A stretch of DNA of 64,000 nt from Amycolatopsis thailandensis (GTDB taxonomy: Bacteria; Actinomycetota; Actinomycetes; Mycobacteriales; Pseudonocardiaceae), in contig NZ_NMQT01000103.1 of NCBI RefSeq assembly GCF_002234405.1, positions 62,001 through 126,000 of the forward strand, given 5' to 3'. Below, piece after piece: positions 7,442 through 15,886 of the stretch (its first letter is position 1; each line of letters starts with the position of its first letter). A model generated the notes under the pieces. That model was not told the DNA's origin and did not search any database. It saw only the letters and a list, made by a program, of their open reading frames with translations. The position numbers were made by a program, and so were the translations under genes.

Positions 7442-9010
7442 ATGCTGATTCTGTCGATGAAAGAGGGCCACGATGGCGGGATCGTGGCCATCGAGGACGG
7501 CAAGCTGCTGTTCGCGCTGGAGTCGGAAAAGGACAACTACCCGCGCTACGACCGGATCACCGGCGAGCTGATGGCCCGGGCTGCGGGCATGCTCGACAAG
7601 CAGCCCGACGTGGTCGCGCTCGGGGGCTGGGTCAAGGGCGAGTTCTCCGTGGAACCCCCGTCCCGCACGGGATACTTCGGTGTCGGCGAAGGCGCGATCT
7701 CCGACGAGGCTGGCAAGTTCTTCGGCAAGGACGTGCGCTACTTCTCCTCCACCCACGAGCGTTCGCACATCTACACCTCCCTCGGGATGGCCCCGGCGGC
7801 CCCCGGCCAGGCGTACTACTCTCTGGTGTGGGAAGGGAACATCGGGGACTTCTACCGGATCGACGAGCGCGGTGAGGCCACTCACCTGCAGCACGTGCTG
7901 ACCGACCCGGGAGCGAAGTACGCGTACCTTTTCGCGCTGGCGGACCCGAAGTTCCCGCTGGGCAAGGGAAAGTTCCGGTTCAACGACGCCGGCAAGCAGA
8001 TGGCGCTGACCGGGTTCGCCGAGCCGGGTCCGCTGACCCCCGACGAACAGAAGACCATCGATTTCATCCTCGACCGCGACGGCATCATCCTCGGCCTGTC
8101 CAAAGAGGAGATGTCGTGGTCCCATCTGTACAACGCGGGCGTCTGGTCGCAGGAGTACCGCAACGCCGCGGCGAAGCACTCGCAGGCGATCTTCAACCGG
8201 TTCTACGACTACGCGGAAAAGAACCTCACCGAAGGCCTGCCGTTGCTGATCTCCGGCGGCTGCGGCCTGAACTGCGACTGGAACCGGCTGTGGCGTGAGA
8301 GCGGCCTGTTCTCCTCGGTGTTCGTTCCGCCGTGCCCCAACGACAGCGGTTCCGCGCTGGGCACGGCCATCGACGCGCAGTGGTTCTACACCGGACAGGC
8401 GACCATCGACTGGGACGTCTACGCGGGGGAGAACTTCGTCGAGGACGTCGTCCCGGATCCGGCCAAGTACGAGACCCGGCCGCTCGTGGCGAGCGAGGTC
8501 GCCAAGTACATCAAGGACGGCAACATCATCGGCTGGGCGCGCGGCCGGTACGAGATGGGCCCGCGGGCGCTGGGCAACCGGTCGATCCTCGCCGCGCCGT
8601 TCACCGTGGACACCACCGTGCGGCTCAACAAGATCAAGCGCCGCGAGGACTACCGTCCGATCGCCCCGATCGCGCTGGAATCCGACGCTCCCAAGTGGTT
8701 CGTCGGCTCGGTGCAGGACCCGTACATGCTGTACTTCAACCACGTCAACTCCGACGAGCTGAAGGCCATCACGCACGTCGACGGGACGGCGCGTACGCAG
8801 ACGGTGACGCGGGAACGCAACGCCGGAATCACCGACCTGCTCGAGGCGTTCCGCGAGCAGACCGGGTTCAGCGTGCTGTGCAACACCTCGCTGAACAACA
8901 ACGGTCGCGGTTTCCTCAACCGCACCAGCGATCTCATCGAGTACGGGGAGACGTACGGCCTCGACGGCTACGTCATCAACGACACGTTCGTGACCCCGCG
9001 CGTTTCCTGA
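7442..9010 (+). CDS. carbamoyltransferase (NodU/CmcH/TobZ family)
   Basis: 522 residues. The N-terminal Kae1-like domain has the metal-binding HxxxH (THERSHIY, His105 and His109) and the nucleotide-binding ISGGCGLNCDWN. The C-terminal YrdC-like/carbamoyltransferase domain has GRYEMGPRALGNRS, KRREDYRPIAP and NTSLNNNGRGF. These enzymes make carbamoyl-adenylate from carbamoyl phosphate and ATP and transfer the carbamoyl group to a hydroxyl (sometimes amine) of a natural product. First of six tightly spaced co-directional genes. The acceptor is unknown; a hydroxylated amino acid produced by the oxygenase at the end of the operon would be logical. Carbamoylation of polyoxamic acid in polyoxin is a known parallel. 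Confidence 0.9.
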   Translation: MLILSMKEGHDGGIVAIEDGKLLFALESEKDNYPRYDRITGELMARAAGMLDKQPDVVALGGWVKGEFSVEPPSRTGYFGVGEGAISDEAGKFFGKDVRYFSSTHERSHIYTSLGMAPAAPGQAYYSLVWEGNIGDFYRIDERGEATHLQHVLTDPGAKYAYLFALADPKFPLGKGKFRFNDAGKQMALTGFAEPGPLTPDEQKTIDFILDRDGIILGLSKEEMSWSHLYNAGVWSQEYRNAAAKHSQAIFNRFYDYAEKNLTEGLPLLISGGCGLNCDWNRLWRESGLFSSVFVPPCPNDSGSALGTAIDAQWFYTGQATIDWDVYAGENFVEDVVPDPAKYETRPLVASEVAKYIKDGNIIGWARGRYEMGPRALGNRSILAAPFTVDTTVRLNKIKRREDYRPIAPIALESDAPKWFVGSVQDPYMLYFNHVNSDELKAITHVDGTARTQTVTRERNAGITDLLEAFREQTGFSVLCNTSLNNNGRGFLNRTSDLIEYGETYGLDGYVINDTFVTPRVS

Positions 9011-9110
9011 TTCCTTACCCGACGGGGGTAAGGCCCGGATGCCACGTCCCAGCCGTGGTGTCCGGGACCCCGTCGTGCCCGAACGAAGTCTCGCCCGGAG
9101 GGGGAAGGTC

Positions 9111-10268
9111 ATGCGAGTCGTGCTCGCGGGCGGCGGTGTCATCGCGCTGCTGACCGCCGTGGAGTGCGTGTCGGCCGGGCACGAAGTGGTGATCGCCGAC
9201 CAGGCGGACATCCCGTTCAGCGGTGCCACTTCGTTCGACCGGCATCGCGTGCTGCGCGCGTTGCACCTCGGCGACCTCGCCACCACGGCGGCCGCGGTCG
9301 GTGCGCATCACGCGTGGATCGAGCTGGAACATCTGCTGTCCACGGCGTTCTACGAGCAGTCCGGCGCGCTCACCGCGATCGGGGCGGGCGAGGCGACGGC
9401 CGCGCGGGACCTGCTGAACGCGGCCGGTTCCAAGGCCGAGGTGTTCGGCGCGGACGACCTCGCCGCCGAATTCCCGCACGCCGGGTTCGTCCCCGGGACG
9501 GGCGCGGTCTTCGAGTCGCACGCCGGGGTCCTGCTCGCCGATCGGGTCCTGACGGCGTGCGCGGGCTGGCTGCGCTGGAACGCGAACGCGGAACTCCACC
9601 CGCACCGCAAGGTGATCGGGGTCGACGCCGACCGGGCCGAGGTCCGGCTGGCCGACGGCGGGATCCTGCGGGGCGACGCGGTCCTGCTGGCCGCCGGCCC
9701 GTGGTCCCGTGACCTGCTGGCCCCCGGGCTGGCCAGGGAACTCGTGCTGCACCGGCAGACGCTGCTCTACTGCGACGTCCCGCCGTCCGACGCCGCCGCG
9801 TGGGCGGCGACACCGGCGATCACGTCGCTCGGCTCCACCGGCGGCGCGTGGCTGGTGCCGCCGGTCGCCGGGACACCGTTGAAGCTCAGCGCCGCCAGTG
9901 CGTGCCGGGTGGTCGACGAGATCGGCGGCGCCACCTCGCCCTCGTGGTGGCGCGAGCACCTGATCGACACGTTCTCCGCGCTGATCCCGGGCTTCCGCCG
10001 GGACTGGCTGATCGACACCCGGGACTGCCACTACCTGGCCCGGCGTTCCACCCTCGGCCCGCTGCTCGCCGTCCTCGGCGACCGGGTCCTGTCCTACGCG
10101 GCGTGCGGCGGCTCGTCCTTCAAGTTCGCCCCGCTGATCGCCCGGTCCCTGGCCGCCCGCCTCACCGGCGCGAAACCGGTCCCGACCGGACTCGAACCGC
10201 TCGACCGGCCGCTCGTCCGCGCGTCCGGCGTCCACCCGTCCCGTCTTGCCCTCCGAGGTGTGTCGTGA
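9111..10268 (+). CDS. FAD-dependent amine/amino-acid oxidoreductase (DAO superfamily, sarcosine-oxidase-like)
   Basis: 385 residues. The start is the ATG at 9111, preceded by GGAGGGGGA, which puts the dinucleotide-binding VVLAGGGVIALLTAVE at the N-terminus. Other family marks are LLAAGPWSRDLL near 190-200 and the C-terminal GGSSFKFAPLIARSLA. The segment DTRDCHYLARRSTLGP aligns by eye with the region of monomeric sarcosine oxidase/NikD that carries the cysteine covalently bound to FAD, so covalent flavin is possible. It would oxidise the C-N bond of an amino or imino acid intermediate. The third glycine of the GxGxxG loop is alanine (GGGVIA), a tolerated variant. The stop overlaps the next start as GTGA. 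Confidence 0.8.
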   Translation: MRVVLAGGGVIALLTAVECVSAGHEVVIADQADIPFSGATSFDRHRVLRALHLGDLATTAAAVGAHHAWIELEHLLSTAFYEQSGALTAIGAGEATAARDLLNAAGSKAEVFGADDLAAEFPHAGFVPGTGAVFESHAGVLLADRVLTACAGWLRWNANAELHPHRKVIGVDADRAEVRLADGGILRGDAVLLAAGPWSRDLLAPGLARELVLHRQTLLYCDVPPSDAAAWAATPAITSLGSTGGAWLVPPVAGTPLKLSAASACRVVDEIGGATSPSWWREHLIDTFSALIPGFRRDWLIDTRDCHYLARRSTLGPLLAVLGDRVLSYAACGGSSFKFAPLIARSLAARLTGAKPVPTGLEPLDRPLVRASGVHPSRLALRGVS

Positions 10269-11518
10269 AACTGCTCGCGCTGGAAGCCAGCCAGAACTCC
10301 TACTACTACCTGCCCCGGTACCAGCAGATCGAGGACTTCGGCGGGGTGCTGTACGTGCTCAACGGGGTCGGGACCGACGATCTCTGGCCGTCCGAGCGCT
10401 ACCGGATCGCCGGCAGCAACCACATCGACGACCTGATCGAGCACGCGAAGGCCTGGCACGCGGAGGAGTCCTTCGACGGCGTGCTCACCTTCTCCGAATC
10501 GGGCGTCGTCCTGGTCGCCGCGGTGGCCGAAGCCCTTGGCCTACCCGGTATCGGGGTGGACGCGGCCCGGACGAGCCGGAACAAGCTGATCATGCGGCAG
10601 GCGCACGAAAAGGGCGGCGCCGCGCATCCGGACTACCGGTTCGTCGAGGACCTCGATTCCGCGCTGCAGGCGGCCGAGGACTTCGGCTACCCGGTGATCC
10701 TGAAGCCGACGCTCGGCGCGGCCAGCAACTTCGTCTTCCGCGTCGACGACGAGGAGAAGATGCGGGAGCGCTACGCGCAGGCACGCGAAGGCATCGACCG
10801 GATGACCTGGTACAACATGGAGGCCGAAGGGCTGGACCTCGGCCCGCACGGCCTGCTCGTCGAGTCCTTTCTGGACGGTCACGAGCATCTCATCGAGGCG
10901 CTCGCCTGGGACGACGAGGTCTATCTCGGGTCCATTGTGGACAGGGTAACGTCGGAAGGCGAGACCTTCGACGACGACGTGCACCACGCCCCGACGTCGC
11001 TGACCCCGGACCAGGTGGCCGAGGTGCAGGCCGTGGTGGCCGCCGGGGTGCGGGCGCAGGGCATCACCCGCGGCGCGCTGCACGCCGAGGTCCGGTTCCA
11101 CCAGGGCAAACCGTTCCTGCTGGAGATCGCCGTCCGCCCCGGCGGCGGGGGACTCGACCACATGGCGCGGCTTTCGGCCGGATACGACCCGATCAGGGGG
11201 CTCATGGACGTCTCCCGCGGCGTGCGGCCGGACGTCCACCACTTCAGCCCGACCGGACTGCACACGGCCGCGATGTGCCTGATCTGCCCCGGCGGCGTGA
11301 TCGCCTCGATCGAAGTCCCGCCGGCGGTGAACGAGTCGGAAGCCTTGTACTACCTCAAGATCTTCGCGAAGCCGGGTGACCTGATCAAGCGCCCGCCGCT
11401 GGGCAACAACATCTTCGGCGGGATCGGCGCGCTCGGTTCGTCGTTCGACGAAGCCATGCGCAACGCGAACGACCTGGCCGGGAAGATCGAGGTCAAGCTC
11501 AGCGAAACCCAGAAATAG
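10265..11518 (+). CDS. ATP-grasp ligase
   Basis: 417 residues, GTG start overlapping the previous stop. The ATP-grasp core is recognisable: GYPVILKPTLGAASNFVFRV near residues 142-161 binds the adenine/phosphates, LLVESFLDGHEHLIEAL near 200 and EIAVRPGGGGLDHM near 290 provide the Mg/ATP acid residues. C-terminal segments (SPTGLHTAAMCLICP, GDLIKRPPLGNN) are those of L-amino-acid ligase-type enzymes (BacD/NikS group). It most likely joins two amino acids or an amino acid and an amine through an acyl phosphate. It is the only peptide-bond-forming enzyme visible in the cluster; no NRPS modules are seen. Confidence 0.85.
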   Translation: MKLLALEASQNSYYYLPRYQQIEDFGGVLYVLNGVGTDDLWPSERYRIAGSNHIDDLIEHAKAWHAEESFDGVLTFSESGVVLVAAVAEALGLPGIGVDAARTSRNKLIMRQAHEKGGAAHPDYRFVEDLDSALQAAEDFGYPVILKPTLGAASNFVFRVDDEEKMRERYAQAREGIDRMTWYNMEAEGLDLGPHGLLVESFLDGHEHLIEALAWDDEVYLGSIVDRVTSEGETFDDDVHHAPTSLTPDQVAEVQAVVAAGVRAQGITRGALHAEVRFHQGKPFLLEIAVRPGGGGLDHMARLSAGYDPIRGLMDVSRGVRPDVHHFSPTGLHTAAMCLICPGGVIASIEVPPAVNESEALYYLKIFAKPGDLIKRPPLGNNIFGGIGALGSSFDEAMRNANDLAGKIEVKLSETQK

Positions 11519-11530
11519 CGTGGAGGAAAC

Positions 11531-12343
11531 GTGTCACGGACAGCCACTCGACGGCATTACCTGATGGTCAGACCGACGTACTTCGACGTCGAGTACTCGA
11601 TCAATCCCTGGATGGACCCGAAGAAGCCCACGTACACCGAGCTGGCCCTCGCCCAGTGGGAGTGGCTGCACGACCTCTACGTCGACCTGGGGCACCGCGT
11701 CGACCTCCTCGAACCGGTGCCGGGCCTGCCCGACATGGTGTTCGCGGCCAACGGCGCCACCGTGGTCAACGGGCAGGTCCTCGTCGCGCGGTTCCACCAC
11801 ATGCAGCGGGCCGGCGAGTCCGACGCCTACCTGGAGTGGTTCCGGGCCAACGGCTACCGGTACGTGCGGCAGGCGCAGTGGGTCAACGAGGGGGAGGGCG
11901 ACTACCTCGTCGCCGGGAAGCAGATCCTCGCCGGGACCGGATTCCGCACGAACCCCGAGGCGCACAACGAATCCCGCGAGTTCTTCGGCTGTCCGGTGAT
12001 CGGGCTGACGCTGATCGATCCGCGGTACTACCACCTCGACACGGCGCTCGCCGTGCTCGACGACGACACGGTCATGTACTACCCGGAGGCGTTCTCGGAG
12101 GACAGCCGCCTGGTGCTCAAGGAGATGTACCCCGACGCGATCCTCGCCTCGGAGCGCGACGCCGCCGTCTTCGGGCTCAACGCCGTGTCGGACGGTAAGC
12201 ACGTCGTGCTCCCGCAGGCGGCCACCGGGCTGACCGCGCAGTTGCGGGAGCACGGTTTCGAACCCATCGGCGCGGATCTGTCCGAATTGCTGAAGGCGGG
12301 CGGCAGTGTCAAGTGCTGCACGCTGGAATTGCGTGCCGGTTAA
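11531..12343 (+). CDS. dimethylargininase-like (DDAH family) guanidino-modifying hydrolase
   Basis: 270 residues, GTG start with GGAGG 4 bases upstream. The pentein-fold catalytic set is visible: the substrate loop GLPDMVFAANGA near 65-76, an acidic EGEGDYL near 120, histidine in YYHLDTALA (His168) and the C-terminal nucleophile in GGSVKCCTLEL (Cys262). DDAH enzymes hydrolyse methylated arginine (or arginine analogues) to citrulline and an amine; other family members transfer amidino groups. In actinomycetes stand-alone copies take part in arginine catabolism, but here the gene is embedded 12 bases after the ATP-grasp ligase and 10 before the antiporter, so an arginine-derived building block for the product is likely. 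Substrate unproven. Confidence 0.82.
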   Translation: MSRTATRRHYLMVRPTYFDVEYSINPWMDPKKPTYTELALAQWEWLHDLYVDLGHRVDLLEPVPGLPDMVFAANGATVVNGQVLVARFHHMQRAGESDAYLEWFRANGYRYVRQAQWVNEGEGDYLVAGKQILAGTGFRTNPEAHNESREFFGCPVIGLTLIDPRYYHLDTALAVLDDDTVMYYPEAFSEDSRLVLKEMYPDAILASERDAAVFGLNAVSDGKHVVLPQAATGLTAQLREHGFEPIGADLSELLKAGGSVKCCTLELRAG

Positions 12344-12353
12344 GGAGAACTCC

Positions 12354-13775
12354 ATGGAGTCAGCTGTGCGGGAGAGGACCGGGCGCACCACGCTGCGCCG
12401 GGTCCTCGTCGGGGCGGCGCTGATCGCGGTGCCCGCGGTGGTGGTCGTCGTGGTGCTCGGTCTGGGTTCGGCCTACGAACCCGTCGCGGGTACAGCGGCC
12501 AAGGCGACGACCGGCGGACCCGACACCTACGCACGTCTGCTGGTCGCCTTGCCGGTGATCCTGGGCGCCTGCTACCTGGCAGGCGTGCTGGCCAGACGGC
12601 TCGGCCAGCCCCCGGTGATCGGCGAGATCGTCGCGGGCGTCCTGCTGGGGCCCTCGCTGTTCGGGATCGTCTGGCCCGGTGCGTTCGGCTGGTTGTTCCC
12701 CAGCGGGGTGGTCTCGGCGATCAACATCCTGTCGCAGCTGGGCCTGATCTTCTTCATGTACCTGGTCGGTTCCGAGATCGACCTTGGCGCGGTGCGGAAA
12801 CGCGGGTTCACCGCGGTGACGGTCAGCCAGGTCAGCATCGCGCTGCCGATGGTCTCCGGCATCGTGCTCGCGCTCGGCATGTACCCGCTCTTCGGTGGTG
12901 ACGTCAGCTTCCTCGCGTTCGGGCTGTTCATCGCGGTCTCCATGAGCGTGACGGCGTTCCCGGTGCTGGCGCGGATCCTGACCGACCGCGGCATCTCGAA
13001 GACCCCGCTGGGCGCGCTCGCGCTCACCTGCGCCGCCGTCGACGACGTCGCCGCGTGGTGCCTGCTGGCCGTGGTGGTCGCCGTCAGCCAGGGCGGCGCG
13101 CCGTCGGAGGTCTTCCTGACCGTCGGGCTCACCCTGGTCTTCGTCGCGGCCATGCTCTACGTCGTCCGGCCGCTGCTGCACAAGCTGCTGACCCGCGTAC
13201 CGGAGCCCGCCGTCCTCGCGATCCTGCTCGGCGGGATCATGCTGTCGGCCCTGGCCACCAACGAAATCGGCATCCACGCGCTCTTCGGCGCCTTCCTGTT
13301 CGGCGTGATCGCGCCGAGGAGGGACCCGGTCCTCGCCCGCGCCGCCGGGAAGCTCGGCAGCGTGACGCTGACCCTGCTGCTGCCGCTGTTCTTCGCCTAC
13401 ACCGGGCTGCACACCGAATTCAGCCTGCTCGGCTCCGGCTCGATGTGGCTGTGGACCCTGGCTGTCACGGCGGTGGCGGTGTTCGGGAAATGGGCGGGCA
13501 GTACCACCGCGGCCCGGCTGACCGGCGTCGGCTGGAGCGAGTCGCTGTCGCTCGGGGCGCTGATGAATTGTCGCGGGCTGACCGAACTGGTGGTGCTCAA
13601 CGTCGGCCTCCAGTTGAAGGTGATCAGCCCGACGGTGTTCGCGATGCTCGTGATCATGACGCTGGCTTCGACGATCGCCACCGCCCCCGCGCTCACCTTG
13701 ATCGCCAAATTCGGGAAGAAGTCCGAAAAGGACTCGGACAAGACCGCCGGTCCAGCGGCGGCGGAAAGTAGATAG
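12354..13775 (+). CDS. cation/proton antiporter (CPA2, KefB/NapA type)
   Basis: 473 residues, about 13 hydrophobic segments. An N-terminal extra membrane segment (residues 16-38) precedes the Na+/H+ exchanger domain with GQPPVIGEIVAGVLLGPSLF near 82, FFMYLVGSEIDL near 137, the CAAVDDVAAW motif (paired Asp-Asp, ion-binding/proton-coupling residues) near 225, and GALMNCRGLTELVVLN near 400. The ATG is preceded by AAGGAG. It ends in a charged tail. As the only transporter of the operon it may export a cationic product or keep ion balance in producers; the family usually exchanges K+ or Na+ for H+. Confidence 0.88.
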   Translation: MESAVRERTGRTTLRRVLVGAALIAVPAVVVVVVLGLGSAYEPVAGTAAKATTGGPDTYARLLVALPVILGACYLAGVLARRLGQPPVIGEIVAGVLLGPSLFGIVWPGAFGWLFPSGVVSAINILSQLGLIFFMYLVGSEIDLGAVRKRGFTAVTVSQVSIALPMVSGIVLALGMYPLFGGDVSFLAFGLFIAVSMSVTAFPVLARILTDRGISKTPLGALALTCAAVDDVAAWCLLAVVVAVSQGGAPSEVFLTVGLTLVFVAAMLYVVRPLLHKLLTRVPEPAVLAILLGGIMLSALATNEIGIHALFGAFLFGVIAPRRDPVLARAAGKLGSVTLTLLLPLFFAYTGLHTEFSLLGSGSMWLWTLAVTAVAVFGKWAGSTTAARLTGVGWSESLSLGALMNCRGLTELVVLNVGLQLKVISPTVFAMLVIMTLASTIATAPALTLIAKFGKKSEKDSDKTAGPAAAESR

Positions 13776-13781
13776 GACACC

Positions 13782-14795
13782 ATGACCAGCAATCAGGAAA
13801 CCCTAGTCGGCACGTTCGCCGAGGTCGTGCTCCCCGACGCGGTCCGGGACGCCATCGGGAGCGACCTGCGGTCCTTCGCGAACCCTGTCGAGGACATCGA
13901 CCGGTCGCTGGCGATGCTCCGGGTCACGTTCTCGAAGCTGCCCATCGACCAGTTGCAGACGATCCTGGACTTCGGCAGGCACGTCGACACCCCCGGCGTG
14001 GCGCTCGTGCGCAACCTGCCGGTGGACCCGGAGCTCCCGGAGACGCCGATCGACGGGGAACCCAGCAAGGACAAAGAGACCTTCGTCGCCGAGACCGTCC
14101 TCTTGGGACTGAGCCAGCTGCTCGGCGAGCCCGTCGGGTTCACCACGGAGAAGAGCGGACGGCTCGTGCACGACGTCGTCCCGGTCTCGGCCGGCGCGCG
14201 GAGCCAGACCAATCAGAGCTCGCACGTGTTCCTGAACTTCCACAACGACATCGTGCACGACGACCTCGGCCGGTACGACGTGTCCAATCCGGACTTCCTG
14301 GTGCTGAACTGTGTCCGTCAGGACGGGAACAAGGAGGCCGTCACCTACTACGCCGACGGCAGGGACATTTCCGCCGCCCTGGACCCGGAAGTACTCGACG
14401 TCCTGCGCCGTCCGCTGTTCCGGCTCAACGCCCCTGGCAGTTACGTGCGCGATGTGGCCAAGGGGGCCGACGTGCTGTCCGACCTCGTCCCGGTGATCTC
14501 CGGGCCGGCGGACTCGCCGGAGGTCGCGGTCTCGGCCAACGGCGTGGTGGGGGAGACCGTCGAGGCGGAGCAGGCGCTGGAGGAGTTGCAGCGGGTCTGC
14601 CGTGAGGTCGCGCACCAGGTCAAGCTGGAGCCGGGGACGGCGCTGCTGATCAACAACCGGAAGGGCCTGCACGCGCGGTCGCAGTTCTTCGCGCGGCACA
14701 ACGGGCGTGACCGATGGCTCCAGCGCACCTACATCCGGCGCAGCCTGTGGACGATCCGGTACCGGGGCACGACGGAGGACCGGCGGGTGCACTGA
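13782..14795 (+). CDS. clavaminate-synthase-like Fe(II)/2-oxoglutarate oxygenase
   Basis: 337 residues of the TauD/clavaminate synthase superfamily, closest by eye to the amino-acid beta-hydroxylase group (VioC, AsnO, OrfP). The iron triad is His154-x-Asp156 (FLNFHNDIVHDD) and His297 (NNRKGLHARSQF), with Arg315 in RWLQRTYIRR for 2-oxoglutarate. AsnO/VioC have Glu in place of the Asp. The enzyme would hydroxylate (or desaturate) an aliphatic amino acid such as arginine, asparagine, glutamate or 3-methylaspartate derivatives; the hydroxyl could then accept the carbamoyl group. Last gene of the operon, 6 bases after the antiporter and followed by a 26-base-pair hairpin. Confidence 0.85.
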   Translation: MTSNQETLVGTFAEVVLPDAVRDAIGSDLRSFANPVEDIDRSLAMLRVTFSKLPIDQLQTILDFGRHVDTPGVALVRNLPVDPELPETPIDGEPSKDKETFVAETVLLGLSQLLGEPVGFTTEKSGRLVHDVVPVSAGARSQTNQSSHVFLNFHNDIVHDDLGRYDVSNPDFLVLNCVRQDGNKEAVTYYADGRDISAALDPEVLDVLRRPLFRLNAPGSYVRDVAKGADVLSDLVPVISGPADSPEVAVSANGVVGETVEAEQALEELQRVCREVAHQVKLEPGTALLINNRKGLHARSQFFARHNGRDRWLQRTYIRRSLWTIRYRGTTEDRRVH

Positions 14796-14831
14796 GGCCC
14801 CCCGCGCTCCCTCCCTTGCGCGGGTTCGTAA

Positions 14832-14886
14832 GTCCGTGAAGGCCTCCTTGAGGGACCCAGGGTCCCTCAAGGAGGCCTTCACGGAC
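14832..14886. terminator. perfect 26-bp hairpin, palindromic repeat family A
   Basis: Left arm 14832-14857 (starting GTCCGTGAAGGCCTCCTTG), loop CAG, right arm 14861-14886, no mismatch. It follows the biosynthetic operon by 36 bases and precedes the SDR promoter by 6. It differs at only one position in about 53 from the element at 45304-45356, so it is both a dispersed repeat and a probable terminator marking the right end of the cluster. Confidence 0.75.
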
Positions 14887-14892
14887 AGCCAT

Positions 14893-14918
14893 GTTCAGGA
14901 TCGCTCCCACCCGGGTAA
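14893..14918 (+). promoter_or_regulatory. SigB/SigF-type promoter of the SDR gene
   Basis: GTTC, 16-base spacer, GGGTAA. This fits the actinobacterial general-stress sigma consensus GTTT/GNNT-N14-17-GGGTA(T/C) at 3 of 4 -35 bases. Transcription would begin near 14925, leaving a leader of about 30 bases with a GGGAGGGAG ribosome site. Confidence 0.5.
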
Positions 14919-14954
14919 CCGCCGCGGAAAGCACCCGACGGGAGGGAGTCCCCG

Positions 14955-15809
14955 ATGGCCGACAAGCTACGACCGCCGCAGCAGCAGGAGCCGCCGGGCG
15001 TGACGTCCGAGATGGACCCGCGGCCTCGCGACTCCATGGAGGACTACGAGGGCCGCGACCTGCTGAAGGGCAAGCGCGCGCTCATCACCGGCGGCGACTC
15101 CGGGATCGGCCGCGCGGTCGCCATCGCCTTCGCGAAGGAAGGCGCCGACGTCGCGATCGCTTACCTCAACGAGCACGAGGACGCGAAGTACACCGAGGAG
15201 CGCGTCCGCGCCGAGGGGCGCGAGTGCCTCCTCCTGCCGGGTGACCTGGCCGGGGCGGCACAGTGCCGCGAGATCGTCGACCGGACCGTGCGCGACCTCG
15301 GTGGCCTGGACATCCTGGTCAACAACGTCGCCACGCAATGGCCGGTCGACTCCCCGGAGGAACTCACCGACGAACAGTGGACGCACACCTTCGACGTGAA
15401 CATCCACAGCTTCTTCCGGGTGACGAACGCCGCGCTGCCCCACCTCGGTGAGGGTTCGGTGATCATCAACACCGGTTCGGTGAACGGTCTGCGCGGCAAC
15501 AAGTCCCTCATCGACTATTCCGCGACCAAGGGTGCCGTGCACGCCTGGACGTACGCCATGGCGCAGGCGCTGGCCGATCGCGGCGTCCGGATCAACTGTG
15601 TCGCCCCGGGGCCGGTGTGGACGCCGCTGATCCCTTCGACGTTCCCGCCCGAGAAGGTGGAGAAGTTCGGCCTCCAGGTCCCGTTCGAGCGCGCCGCTCA
15701 CCCCGACGACCTCGCGCCGTCGTACGTCTTCCTGGCTTCCAACCGGCTTTCGTCGTACTACAGCGGCGAGGTCATCGCCGCGCTCGGCGGGGAGACGACG
15801 CCCGGCTGA
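14955..15809 (+). CDS. SDR family oxidoreductase (YghA/general stress type)
   Basis: 284 residues. After a 35-residue polar N-terminal extension the Rossmann motif TGGDSGIG appears at 45-52; NNVA near 122, the catalytic Ser in NTGSVNG, and Tyr-x3-Lys in DYSATKGA near 190 complete the SDR triad. The long N-terminal arm with PRPRDSMEDYEG is typical of the YghA/YdaD general-stress SDRs that reduce aldehydes or act as glucose-1-dehydrogenase-like enzymes with NAD(P)H. The SigB-type promoter upstream agrees with a stress role. Substrate unknown. It starts the stress block after the biosynthetic cluster. Confidence 0.85.
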   Translation: MADKLRPPQQQEPPGVTSEMDPRPRDSMEDYEGRDLLKGKRALITGGDSGIGRAVAIAFAKEGADVAIAYLNEHEDAKYTEERVRAEGRECLLLPGDLAGAAQCREIVDRTVRDLGGLDILVNNVATQWPVDSPEELTDEQWTHTFDVNIHSFFRVTNAALPHLGEGSVIINTGSVNGLRGNKSLIDYSATKGAVHAWTYAMAQALADRGVRINCVAPGPVWTPLIPSTFPPEKVEKFGLQVPFERAAHPDDLAPSYVFLASNRLSSYYSGEVIAALGGETTPG

Positions 15810-15886
15810 GGCGCCGCGGCCCGGGGAGCCGGGCGCCTCGGCCAAGACTCCGGCAACCGGTATTCGTGGTCCCGAGGAGGTGAATG

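Noticed and set aside
1..14795. Naming the cluster polyoxin, nikkomycin or streptothricin
   Set aside because: Enzyme types are shared, but nucleoside-forming, PKS/NRPS and sugar genes of those pathways are not visible, and I cannot compare sequences.
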